Below are positions 26,961-34,946 of a stretch of 64,000 nt of DNA, piece by piece; position 1 is the first letter of the stretch; each line of letters starts with the position of its first letter. The notes beneath the pieces were generated by a model. That model did not search any database, was not told the DNA's origin, and saw only the letters and a list, made by a program, of their open reading frames with translations. Source of the stretch: Oxalobacteraceae bacterium AB_14 (GTDB lineage: Bacteria; Pseudomonadota; Gammaproteobacteria; Burkholderiales; Burkholderiaceae_D); assembly GCA_000381565.1 (NCBI GenBank), contig KB906725.1:1257731-1321730 (forward strand), read 5' to 3'. The position numbers were made by a program, and so were the translations under genes.

Positions 26961-27722
26961 ATGGGTGCGCGTTCAATGGTCGCCCTGGAAAAACGTGGGA
27001 ATTGGCGCACTGGTGACCCTCGGATTTCAAAGGACGTAACACCTTCCATCGAAGTTGGTCATTTGCTGTTTTGGGCAAATCACTTGGTTCGTGAATTTTC
27101 TTGGCCGGTAGTGGTGTGGTCTAAGTCTGCTCAGAGAGCAATAAAGTTTTATACCGCAGATGCCGATGGTGACATGACTGGTAAAGAACTGAAGTTGGAA
27201 TTTTGCGAGCAGTGCGAAAAGAACACGCCCACAGATGATTCTTCGAAAGAGTGTTCTGTGTGTAGTGGTGAGCTTTCCCAACCACGTGATGAGCTTTTGT
27301 ACGGTCAGGTCAGAAAATTGTGCACCTGGGATCATTTAATGCAAGACGTACTAGCGGCGCCTTCATGGGATGATCTTTTGCAGAGAAGGGATGAGCTTCC
27401 TTTTCACTTGGCCACGGCGGCTTTGGGCGAATATGCCCTTCTGCACAACGGACGACCTGAGCTGTTTGACGGGTACCCAGATGTCGGCGGTAGCTGGTTC
27501 TATCGCTCAGCGATAGTCCAGGTCACTGCGTGGCTGATGATGGCGAAAGCTCGTGAAGAATTCGGACTCTCGGATATCGCATCTGGGACCTATCATATGT
27601 CATTAAAGGAGCGCGGTGTGGATCTCGCAAAGTGGCGCCACTACGTCGCTATGGCCATCGATTTGCACCGCAAAGGTGACCGAATAACTCCAGTACGTAA
27701 GGGGTTTTATAAATTAGCGTAA
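26961..27722 (+). CDS. hypothetical protein with zinc ribbon, perhaps 5'-truncated
   Basis: A 253-residue protein of moderate GC content, like the Ubl cassette genes. A zinc-ribbon is visible: Cys82, Cys85, Cys98 and Cys101 (CEQC and CSVC). The rest is a mixed fold without a recognised motif; the end (WRHYVAMAIDLHRKGDRI) is helical. The same frame stays open upstream to about 26912, where the transposon begins, so the real start may have been removed by that insertion. The gene probably belongs to the same defence-rich region, but its function cannot be assigned. Confidence 0.55.
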   Translation: MGARSMVALEKRGNWRTGDPRISKDVTPSIEVGHLLFWANHLVREFSWPVVVWSKSAQRAIKFYTADADGDMTGKELKLEFCEQCEKNTPTDDSSKECSVCSGELSQPRDELLYGQVRKLCTWDHLMQDVLAAPSWDDLLQRRDELPFHLATAALGEYALLHNGRPELFDGYPDVGGSWFYRSAIVQVTAWLMMAKAREEFGLSDIASGTYHMSLKERGVDLAKWRHYVAMAIDLHRKGDRITPVRKGFYKLA

Positions 27723-27902
27723 GCGAGATCGGGGATCGGCGTGATGGCATGTAAACAAAAAAATTTCATGCGGCTTACACCCATTCCTCCTTCGAATACC
27801 GCCTTGATGTACATGTCGGGAAATGGAAGCTAGCCCTTAAATCGTTTTTTTATACCACCAGACGAGTGGCATCACTCCTCTGCAAATCTACTTTTAGGCC
27901 AT

Positions 27903-28388
27903 ATGAGAATCCGTACATTGAATGCATCCAATCCCGAACAAGGACGAGGCTTAAAGATCCAATTTGGAAAACGAGATGAGATTGAGGGGAACTTCTTCTC
28001 GGTTCTGGTGGGGGAAAATGGTACACGGAAAAGCCAATCACTTCGCGCTATCCTTGACCTCAGTTACTCGTCCGTGGCGCGTGTGCGGCAACTTGGCCGC
28101 ATTTTTGAAGGTAAGCAGGGGACGCTAGTTTATTGGAGTGGTCGTGATTCCGCTCGAAGCTTGCTTCCGACGAAAATAATCGCGGTATCTGGGGTGGCCA
28201 CGGATAGGTTTCCTTCCAGACTAACTAGTAGGATAAAGAGGCCCGACAGAGCCGACATATATCGGTACATCGGCCCGCGTAGCGAGAACAACCTCGTTAG
28301 CCGGGCGCAGAGTGTTCTAGAGATCGTCCGTATCTTGGCTATTTCTACCCGACCCCTCGAAAAGGTAAAAGTTCTCATAACGCATTGA
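27903..28388 (+). pseudogene. AAA ATPase, N-terminal fragment with altered P-loop
   Basis: About 158 residues of an SMC/RecF-like AAA ATPase, the kind found in many defence systems. The P-loop region reads LVGENGTRKSQSL; the usual sequence is GENGTGKS, so a key glycine is replaced by Arg. The gene breaks off at about 28375, where an unrelated antisense fragment begins, so the Walker B and signature parts are absent. The product is not expected to work. It was perhaps once paired with the zinc-ribbon gene upstream. Confidence 0.7.
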
Positions 28389-28620
28389 TTTTGTGGGCAA
28401 CATTACTATCGGCCTGGCTTGGACTGTGTTCGCGTTCAGTCAATTTTTGAATCAGCCCCAGCCGTTCCTGATCTGCCTTTTCCGTCTTTGCCTCTGCGCT
28501 GGCCAGTTGCTGAGCAAGCATTTCTGCCTGCTTTTGCGCGGCTGCCGACATCATTTTAGTCTCGGTCAACGCCTGGTGTGCCGTCTCCAGCTGCCGGTCC
28601 AGTTCAACACGCGCTGCCGA
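28375..28620 (-). pseudogene. coiled-coil protein, C-terminal fragment (KfrA-like)
   Basis: About 80 residues of continuous coiled coil (VELDRQLETAHQALTETK to QERLGLIQKLTERE) with a natural stop at 28375. Composition resembles the coiled-coil tails of KfrA-type plasmid DNA-binding proteins, but it is not the same as the KfrA-like protein at 32029-32997. The upstream end runs into a czcC fragment at about 28620, and no start or DNA-binding domain remains. Confidence 0.55.
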
Positions 28621-28842
28621 TATGCGACCGCCGAGTCCATGCAACAGCGCAAGGAAGTGGCCGACGCGGAATCGGCACGGGCCGATGACGACCTGCGCGC
28701 CGCGCAGGCACTGGTAAAAGCCGGCCGGGAAGCCGAATTGCGCGTGGCTCAGGCACGCGCCAGCGCCGCTGCCGCAAGCGCTTCAGTTCAATCCGCCGCC
28801 GCCGATGTCACCGAGGCGCTCCAACGCTTGACCGTGGCTAAC
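28619..28842 (+). pseudogene. czcC: czcC internal fragment
   Basis: The plus-strand frame YATAESMQQRKEV and the following 60 residues are closely similar, in DNA and protein, to residues of the complete CzcC-like outer-membrane protein at 50735-52069 (YATAEAMQQRQEV region, about 51228-51455). Neither start nor stop of the original gene is present; the frame runs into the 3' end of the MFS gene. It is a leftover of a second czc operon lost by recombination. Confidence 0.85.
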
Positions 28843-30103
28843 GGCGCATTCGGACTGCAACGACCACACCCGACAGGAACGTGATTGCTGCGACTAACCA
28901 TACCGCGCTGGCCACGCCGTACAGGTCGGCCACAACGCCCGCCAATAACGCGCCGATGGCATAGCCGAGATCGCGCCAGAAACGGTAAACACCGACGGTC
29001 GAAGCACGCCAGACCGGGTTGACAACGTCGCCGATAGCCGCCAGTAGCGTCGGATAGACCAGGGCAGTCCCGACTCCCAGCAGGATTGCGCCCGTCGCAT
29101 ACCATGCGAACGAGGTCCGGAGCGCGATAATGGCGATGCCAGCTGCCTGCACCCACATCCCCGCCACGATCAATCCCTTGCGGCCGATCCGATCCGACAG
29201 CGCGCCGGTGAAGAGTTGGCACACTCCCCATACGGTCGGGTAGATCGCAGCAAGCGTGCCGATTTGGCTTAGGGTCATGCCAGCGCCGGCAAACACAAAG
29301 GGAAACAATCCCCACGCCATGCCGTCGTTGAGGTTATTCACAAGTCCCGCCTGACTAATCGAAGACAGGTTGGGGTCGCGTACGCTGGTCTGCCAGAAGA
29401 TCGCGCGTTGCGACGGCACGATGGCCGCTCCGTGTGTCGAGTCCATTGCGGCTTCCAGTTGTGCGTGGCCGCGCGTCTCGCGCACGACCAAAACCGATAG
29501 CAGTAGGCCGATCATTGCAAACGCCGCGCCAAGGTAGAACGGCTGCGGCCGCAAGCCATAATTTGCGGCAATCCAGCCGGTCGCCAGCGCCGTTGCGCCG
29601 ACGGCGAAATATCCTGCGAATTCATTGATGCCCATCGCCGTACCCCGATTTTTTGGACCGGCGAGATCGATCTTCATGATTACCGTGGTCGACCAGGTCA
29701 GCCCTTGGCTCACACCAAGAAAGACGTTGGCCAGCAAGATCCAGCTCCAGGACGGCACCCACATCAGCAAAAAGGGAACGGGCGTGGCAATCAGCCAGCC
29801 AATCACCAGCACTACCTTGCGTCCATAGGCGTCGGAAAAGCGGCCGGCAAAATAGTTAGTGATGGCCTTGGCAACGCCGAAGACGATGATGAACGCGAGG
29901 ATCGCCGTGTGGGCGACCAGCTTGAATTCCTGTTCCGCAATGGCGGGCAAGATGCTGCGCTCCATCCCGACCATGGCGCCGACAAATGCGTTGACGACTA
30001 CAAGCAAGCTGAATTGGCGCCAGTTCGCGCGCAGTCCGAGTCTTAGGCCAATGGCGGCGGCCGGGGAATGCGCCGCCGATGGTATCGCCGGCTCCATGCT
30101 CAT
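28838..30103 (-). CDS. MFS transporter
   Basis: A 421-residue major facilitator with about 12 membrane helices. The loop between helices 2 and 3 reads GRFSDAYGRK, and the equivalent in the second half is GALSDRIGRKG, both typical MFS signatures. It overlaps the stop of the MBL hydrolase gene (ATGA) and is the last gene of a dsrE-MBL-MFS operon. The context suggests export of a sulfur compound or a metal-thiol species, but the substrate is not determinable. Its 3' end abuts the czcC fragment. Confidence 0.85.
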   Translation of the reverse strand: MSMEPAIPSAAHSPAAAIGLRLGLRANWRQFSLLVVVNAFVGAMVGMERSILPAIAEQEFKLVAHTAILAFIIVFGVAKAITNYFAGRFSDAYGRKVVLVIGWLIATPVPFLLMWVPSWSWILLANVFLGVSQGLTWSTTVIMKIDLAGPKNRGTAMGINEFAGYFAVGATALATGWIAANYGLRPQPFYLGAAFAMIGLLLSVLVVRETRGHAQLEAAMDSTHGAAIVPSQRAIFWQTSVRDPNLSSISQAGLVNNLNDGMAWGLFPFVFAGAGMTLSQIGTLAAIYPTVWGVCQLFTGALSDRIGRKGLIVAGMWVQAAGIAIIALRTSFAWYATGAILLGVGTALVYPTLLAAIGDVVNPVWRASTVGVYRFWRDLGYAIGALLAGVVADLYGVASAVWLVAAITFLSGVVVAVRMRR

Positions 30104-30843
30104 GCAAACTCAACTTGGCCGAGATTGGCGGCGACAAGCCGTTCCATCTCGGCGGGACGCGGTAGGATCGTGGCCGTCAGGGTTGTTATGAATGCGTCCT
30201 TCCCCAGGGATAGCAAAGCGTTCCAGTGCTTTTCGAAGCCGATCGTTGACGACGGCTTTCCCGAGATGTCTGCGCCGCATGCGCTTCCAGCTTGGTGTCC
30301 TGGAAAAACTTCCAGCTCATCCGGCAAGTTCAGCAGCCGATCATGCAGACTATGCCAGAGCTTGGCCGCCATTTCTTGTTCGCGTCCCGCGAGGTCCGGA
30401 CGGCCGACCGCACCGACGAACAATGTGTCACCGGTCAGGACGAACCATGGCGCTTCCGCGCGGCGGCGGTCCGAGACCAGCAGGCAGATGCTATCTTCCG
30501 TGTGGCCCGGGGTATGCAGGACCTGGATGCGCGTATTACCCGCATCAATTACCTGTTTGTCGTTCACCGGGGTGAACGGGAAGGCGGTCTTGCCGATATT
30601 GCTTTCGTGTAGCGAGTAAGTCGCGCCGCTTAGTTCGGCGAGCGTTCGGCCGCCGGACAGGTGGTCGGCGTGGATATGTGAATCGAACACATAGGCGATT
30701 TCAACGTTCAGCTTGCGTGCCTGATCCATATACCAAGCTTCGTCGCCGGCCAGCACGTCGAGCGCGATCCCCTTGCCTTGCCCGCCGCAACCGAAGAAGT
30801 ACGAAATCGAGGCGTCGTCATTTGTTCGTTGTTTGAAAAACAT
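30100..30843 (-). CDS. MBL-fold hydrolase (persulfide dioxygenase/Blh-like)
   Basis: A 247-residue metallo-beta-lactamase-fold protein of the ETHE1/Blh/glyoxalase II group. The metal motif HIHADH is at residues 56-61, a second His lies in LHTPGHTEDS, Asp in VLTGDTLFVG and a His in FPGHQAG. The 3-His/Asp set with GDTLFVGAVGRPDL is that of persulfide dioxygenases, which oxidise glutathione persulfide to sulfite. The context (DsrE protein, ArsR-rhodanese regulator) fits detoxification of sulfide or persulfide. A strong AGGAGG lies before the ATG. Confidence 0.87.
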   Translation of the reverse strand: MFFKQRTNDDASISYFFGCGGQGKGIALDVLAGDEAWYMDQARKLNVEIAYVFDSHIHADHLSGGRTLAELSGATYSLHESNIGKTAFPFTPVNDKQVIDAGNTRIQVLHTPGHTEDSICLLVSDRRRAEAPWFVLTGDTLFVGAVGRPDLAGREQEMAAKLWHSLHDRLLNLPDELEVFPGHQAGSACGADISGKPSSTIGFEKHWNALLSLGKDAFITTLTATILPRPAEMERLVAANLGQVEFA

Positions 30844-30852
30844 TACAACCTC

Positions 30853-31206
30853 CTAGAATACGAAAACTTTGTCCGCCCATTCGGACCAATCCGCCAGTTG
30901 CTCGAGGGTGCCGCGATGTGCGCCCTCGATCAGTTCGTCGTCCTGCAGCGCGCGTGCATCCATGCAGCCAGCGCAGACGCCGATGTTGTGTAGGCCGGTG
31001 GCGCCAACCTGCCCCAGTGTGGTTTGCAGGTTGGGCTGCCCTTCCTGCACCTTCTGACCGCTTTTAGCGGTGCCGACCGCGTCGCCCATCAGATAGACGC
31101 GCACCATGTTGTGTTCACGCTTGGCAAGTGCTGCGGCCAGCCGCAAGCCGTTGTGGGTGAGCGCGCTGCCGTATGGCGCGGCGTTCAGAATGAACAGTGC
31201 CTGCAT
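30853..31206 (-). CDS. DsrE family sulfur-relay protein
   Basis: A 117-residue DsrE/DsrF-like protein. LFILNAAPYGSALTHNGLRL and VRVYLMGDAV form the Rossmann-like core, and VCAGCMDARAL holds the two cysteines expected to carry persulfide sulfur. The start at 31206 is preferred because GAGG is 9 bases upstream; an ATG at 31221 has no ribosome binding site. It is the first gene of the minus-strand operon with the MBL hydrolase (gap 9 bases) and the MFS transporter, and probably delivers or traps sulfane sulfur. Confidence 0.87.
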   Translation of the reverse strand: MQALFILNAAPYGSALTHNGLRLAAALAKREHNMVRVYLMGDAVGTAKSGQKVQEGQPNLQTTLGQVGATGLHNIGVCAGCMDARALQDDELIEGAHRGTLEQLADWSEWADKVFVF

Positions 31207-31255
31207 TGGAATTTGCCTCATGAAGTGAAAGAACCAACAATCTAACGATCATTGG

Positions 31256-31284
31256 AATATAATAGATCTTTGCCATTCGTGCAA
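31256..31284 (-). promoter_or_regulatory. sigma-70-type promoter for the dsrE operon
   Basis: On the minus strand TTGCAC (31279-31284) and TATATT (31256-31261) are separated by 17 bases. TATAAT is also present on the plus strand at 31258-31263, so the divergent regulator may use an overlapping promoter. Binding of the ArsR-type protein here would control both directions. Confidence 0.6.
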
Positions 31285-31339
31285 GACTAAATTGCCGGTG
31301 GCCTTGACCTTGGACTACGAAATGCTGACACTCCTGCCT

Positions 31340-31981
31340 ATGACGACGAATAGAACCATCAAGGACGCCCTGTACGAGCAAGTAGCGCGCATCGCTAAGG
31401 CCTCGGCCAGCCCGAAACGGCTGGAGTTGATCGAATTGCTAGGGCAGTCCCCAAAGACTGTTGAGGCATTGGCGTTGGAAGCTGGCATAAGTGCCAAGCT
31501 GGTCAGTGCGCATCTGAAGGAATTGAAGTCCGCGCGCCTTGTTGAAGCTGAACGGCAGGGGAAGTACATCATCTACCGGCTGGCCAGCGCCGAGGTGGGC
31601 AAGCTATGGGTGACGCTTCGGCTTCTGGCTGAGGACCGGTTGTTTGAATTGCAGGATGCTCTGCGCCAGCTCTCTGCTGCCACCCATGAGTGGGTCGGCA
31701 ATAGTCGCGAAGAACTGCTGAACAAGGCGAAATCCGGCGAAGTGATCGTGATCGACGTGCGGCCGGGCGAAGAATACGCGGTTGGCCACGTGCCGTTTGC
31801 ACGCTCGATGCCACTGGCCGAACTGAGGAACCGTCTGGCCGAATTGCCAAAGGACCGGCCCGTGATCGCTTATTGTCGCGGTCCGTTCTGCTTGATGTCG
31901 TCCGATGCAGTCAGGCTGCTGCGCGATCAAGGCATCGACGCGCTACAGATGCGCGAGGGCGTTGTTGAGTGGAATAGTTGA
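31340..31981 (+). CDS. ArsR-family regulator fused to rhodanese domain
   Basis: A 213-residue protein. Residues 5-95 form a winged HTH of the ArsR/SmtB type (SAKLVSAHLKELKSARLV is the recognition region); residues 120-213 form a rhodanese domain with active loop CRGPFC (Cys179 to Cys184). No cysteine occurs in the HTH part, so sensing of sulfane sulfur probably occurs through the rhodanese loop, unlike BigR/SqrR, which use two HTH cysteines. It is divergent from the dsrE operon and likely represses it. The start is uncertain: no good ribosome binding site precedes any candidate ATG (31322, 31340). Confidence 0.83.
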   Translation: MTTNRTIKDALYEQVARIAKASASPKRLELIELLGQSPKTVEALALEAGISAKLVSAHLKELKSARLVEAERQGKYIIYRLASAEVGKLWVTLRLLAEDRLFELQDALRQLSAATHEWVGNSREELLNKAKSGEVIVIDVRPGEEYAVGHVPFARSMPLAELRNRLAELPKDRPVIAYCRGPFCLMSSDAVRLLRDQGIDALQMREGVVEWNS

Positions 31982-32028
31982 CGCTGTGCGCGCCATTCAG
32001 GTTGCGATGATTTAGAAGGTACTGAGCT

Positions 32029-32997
32029 TTACGTTTTACGCCCGCGTGCCTTTGGTACGGATACCATCGCCTTCGCTTTCAACAAAACGTTCTCGCTCTC
32101 CAGCTCGGTCAAGCGCGCCTCCAGCCGCACATTCGCTTGCTGGGCGTGGTCCAGGCGCTCCTCGGCCATTTCCATCTCAAACTGCCTGCTACTCGCCATC
32201 TCGCGCGCAGCAGTCAGCGCAGCCGTCGCTTCGTACAGCTTCCGGGCCTGCTCTCTGGCTGCATCAAGCTGTTCGGCCAGGGTATGCTCCAGATGGACCT
32301 TCTCGCTACGCAGCACGGCCAGCGCCTCGCGGCTGTCCTGGAGATAGGTGCGCAGCGTGGCCGCCTCCTGCTCAGTACGGGCAATGCGCGCCTCATATGC
32401 GCTCTTGTCTTCCTGGCGCTGGGTCGCGCTCGCATCCTGGAAGTGCTCGAACTGGCGCCGGGCCTGAGCAAGCTGCTCCGCGAGCTCCCTGACCTCCGCC
32501 GCGCGATCGGCCAGGCGTTGAGCCTGGCCGTCTTTTTCGGATTCTAGGGTGGCGATCGCCACGGCGTCTTTTTGCCGTGCGGCCTGATCGCGCGCCAGCG
32601 TTGCCTTCACGTTGGCCAGTTCGCCCGCAAGCGCTTCGCGCTCGGCGCCAAGCTGGCGCCATTCGGCGTGCAGCGCCTCTACCGCCCGCGCGGCTTCTTG
32701 CTCCGCATGATTATGTTCGGCGCGCAGATGCTCGATCTGGGCTTTCGCACCCTCCTGCACACGCTGGTACACCGCTTGGACCGCCTCCAGCAGATCGGCC
32801 GGCAAGCCGGCGCCGGCCGCCGCGACCTCGCCCTCGTGTTGCGCCTTCCATTGCTTGAGCATGGGGGCGATGGTGCTTTTGCTGCCGGTGCCGCCCATGG
32901 CCTCGCGTACGGTGTCGACGGTGGGGTTCTTGCCGGCAGCTGCAAGCTGGGCGGCGGCCTTGGCGACGTGAGAGTACAGGACACCGGCTCTGGCCAT
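32029..32997 (-). CDS. KfrA-like DNA-binding protein with long coiled coil
   Basis: A 322-residue protein. The N-terminal domain (residues 1-80, ARAGVLYSHVAKAAAQLAAA and STIAPMLKQWKAQHEGE) matches the KfrA N-terminal DNA-binding fold, followed by about 220 residues of continuous coiled coil and a basic tail (KARGRKT). KfrA proteins are autoregulating plasmid proteins that build filament-like structures. Here the gene is divergent from a tyrosine recombinase, a pairing I recall from chromosomal islands, so it may regulate excision or the recombinase. AAGGA precedes the ATG. Confidence 0.85.
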   Translation of the reverse strand: MARAGVLYSHVAKAAAQLAAAGKNPTVDTVREAMGGTGSKSTIAPMLKQWKAQHEGEVAAAGAGLPADLLEAVQAVYQRVQEGAKAQIEHLRAEHNHAEQEAARAVEALHAEWRQLGAEREALAGELANVKATLARDQAARQKDAVAIATLESEKDGQAQRLADRAAEVRELAEQLAQARRQFEHFQDASATQRQEDKSAYEARIARTEQEAATLRTYLQDSREALAVLRSEKVHLEHTLAEQLDAAREQARKLYEATAALTAAREMASSRQFEMEMAEERLDHAQQANVRLEARLTELESENVLLKAKAMVSVPKARGRKT

Positions 32998-33014
32998 GAT
33001 CGTTCCTTGAATTA

Positions 33015-33054
33015 AGTAATGTGCTACGTAATACGTAATAATACATTAAATTAC
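33015..33054. promoter_or_regulatory. GTAAT repeat cluster, candidate operator of the KfrA-like protein
   Basis: Between the two divergent genes there are three direct GTAAT copies (near 33015, 33028 and 33036) including TACGTAATACGTAATA, and an inverted ATTAC copy near 33050. KfrA proteins bind repeats next to their own gene. Function inferred from position. Confidence 0.5.
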
Positions 33055-33184
33055 ATTTCAAAGCTGATCGGGAAAATACGCATATTAAGGCTCGATAGTC
33101 TACTTTATCGCAGGCCATGCCGGGCTGCGGCGTGCTATGCTCACCGTAATCCCGTTACGAGCGCGCATTTCGCGCGACGCCACC

Positions 33185-34204
33185 ATGGCCAACACTCCGA
33201 CCGTACCTGACGCCACCGACATGCCCAATACTGGGTCGGCGCCGGCTATCTGTACCGCCGTTACGCCGCAGGATGACCACGAGCTGGCCGCGCGGCACCG
33301 CGCATTCCTGGCAGCTGCCACGTCCGACAACACGCGCCAGGCGTACCGGTCGGCGATCAAGCACTATCTGGACTGGGGCGGCGTGCTGCCGGCCGACGAG
33401 GCGGCCGTCATCCGCTACCTGGTGCGGTACGCCGACGCACTCAATCCGCGCACCTTGGCGCTGCGCCTGACGGCGCTCTCGCAATGGCATGTCCATCAGG
33501 GCTTCGCCGATCCGGCGGCCACCCCGACCGTGCGCAAGATCCTGGCCGGGATCGCGCGCACCCACGGGCGGCCGAAGAAGAAGGCCAAGGCGCTGCCGAT
33601 CGAGGATCTGGAACTGATCGTGGCGACCCTGGCCGCCCGGAGCACGCTGAAGGCGGCGCGCGACAACGCGCTACTGCAAGTGGGCTTTTTCGGGGGATTC
33701 CGGCGCAGCGAGCTGGTGGGCATTGAGGTCGACCACATTGCCTGGGACGCACAAGGGATCACGATCACGCTGCCGCGCTCGAAGACGGACCAGACCGGCG
33801 AGGGCGTGGCCAAGGCGATCCCCTACAGCGCCGGGCCGTGCTGCCCGGCGACGGCGTTGCAGACCTGGCTGGACGCCGCCGGCGTGACCAGCGGCCCGGT
33901 CTTCCGGTCGATCAGCAAGTGGGGTGTGATGGGCGGTGATGGATTGAATCCGGCCAGCGTGAACACCATCCTGGCCGGCGCCGCGCAGCTGGCCAAGCTC
34001 GGCTACGTGCCGGAACTGTCGAGCCACAGCCTGCGGCGCGGCATGGCAACCAGCGCCCACCGTGCGGGCGCGGACTTCCGCGACATCAAGCGCCAAGGCG
34101 CGTGGCGCCACGACGGCACCGTGCAGGGCTACATCGAGGAGGCCGGGTTGTTCGAGGAGAACGCTGCCGGCAGTTTGCTGCGCTCGCGGGTCAAACTGGC
34201 CTGA
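33185..34204 (+). CDS. tyrosine recombinase/site-specific integrase (XerD-like)
   Basis: A 339-residue tyrosine recombinase. The N-terminal SAM-like DNA-binding domain (TSDNTRQAYRSAIKHYL) precedes the catalytic domain with first Arg in GGFRRSELVG, HSLRRG (His and second Arg), a Trp in RQGAWRH in place of the third-motif His, and Tyr in VQGYIEEAG. It should cut and rejoin DNA at an attachment site. It lies in the middle of the island rather than at an end, so it may have come with one of the merged segments. A start 48 bases upstream is possible; neither has a strong ribosome binding site. Confidence 0.88.
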   Translation: MANTPTVPDATDMPNTGSAPAICTAVTPQDDHELAARHRAFLAAATSDNTRQAYRSAIKHYLDWGGVLPADEAAVIRYLVRYADALNPRTLALRLTALSQWHVHQGFADPAATPTVRKILAGIARTHGRPKKKAKALPIEDLELIVATLAARSTLKAARDNALLQVGFFGGFRRSELVGIEVDHIAWDAQGITITLPRSKTDQTGEGVAKAIPYSAGPCCPATALQTWLDAAGVTSGPVFRSISKWGVMGGDGLNPASVNTILAGAAQLAKLGYVPELSSHSLRRGMATSAHRAGADFRDIKRQGAWRHDGTVQGYIEEAGLFEENAAGSLLRSRVKLA

Positions 34205-34271
34205 ATATGCATAGCGCACGATTTTTTCCGGATTCTGTGCGCCCCCCTGCTAGACATAACAAAGGTTGGAA

Positions 34272-34946
34272 ATGAAAATACTAATTGTTGAAGACGAGCC
34301 CAAGACCGCCGCCTTCATCAAGCGAGGTTTTGTCGAGGAAGGTTTCTCCGCTGATCTCGCGGCGAATGGGCCGGACGGGCTTCATCTCGCGCTGACGGGC
34401 GTCTATGACCTGATCGTACTTGATGTCATGCTGCCTATGCAGGACGGCTGGTCGGTGCTAACACAGATCAAGGAGCGCCTGCCGCGCCAGCCTGTGATTC
34501 TGCTCTCGGCCCTCGATGCGATTTCTCATCGCGTCAAGGGCCTGGATTTGGGCGCCGATGACTACCTGGTCAAGCCGTTTGCGTTTTCCGAATTGCTTGC
34601 CCGTGTGCGCAACGCCTTGCGTCGCGCACCGGCGCGGCAACCGGACGTCTTGCGTCTGGCCGATCTCGACATGGACCTGGCTCGGCACAAGGCATCACGG
34701 GCGGGAAAGCCGCTTGACCTCGCTCCACAGGAATACCGACTGCTCGAATACCTGCTTCGTCATCCCGGCGAAGTGTTGACCCGGACGCGGCTGGCCGAAC
34801 AGATATGGGACATCAATTTCGACGGCGACAGTAACGTGGTCGATGTCGCTGTACGCCGACTGCGGCGCAAGGTAGACGATCCCAGCGACCGGAAACTGAT
34901 TCACACTCTGCGGGGCGTCGGCTATGTCATCGAAGAACGACTTTAA
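34272..34946 (+). CDS. heavy-metal response regulator (CusR/CopR/IrlR type)
   Basis: A 224-residue OmpR-family regulator. The receiver domain (1-115) has phospho-acceptor Asp51 in LIVLDVMLP and LVKPFAFSE; the C-terminal winged helix (130-224) contains DINFDGDSNVVDVAVRRLRR, characteristic of metal-responsive CusR/CopR-type regulators. It should activate the RND operon that follows, and overlaps its kinase gene by 23 bases. An ATG at 34272, with AAGG upstream, is preferred to TTG at 34266. Confidence 0.9.
   Translation: MKILIVEDEPKTAAFIKRGFVEEGFSADLAANGPDGLHLALTGVYDLIVLDVMLPMQDGWSVLTQIKERLPRQPVILLSALDAISHRVKGLDLGADDYLVKPFAFSELLARVRNALRRAPARQPDVLRLADLDMDLARHKASRAGKPLDLAPQEYRLLEYLLRHPGEVLTRTRLAEQIWDINFDGDSNVVDVAVRRLRRKVDDPSDRKLIHTLRGVGYVIEERL

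Noticed and set aside
28393..28884. A 163-codon plus-strand open frame
   Set aside because: Only its second half is meaningful, as a czcC fragment; the first half is antisense to the coiled-coil fragment, so it is not a gene.
31292..31339. Longer N-terminus for the ArsR-rhodanese protein from a GTG at 31292
   Set aside because: The extra residues overlap the promoter region and do not resemble the family; no ribosome binding site supports it.
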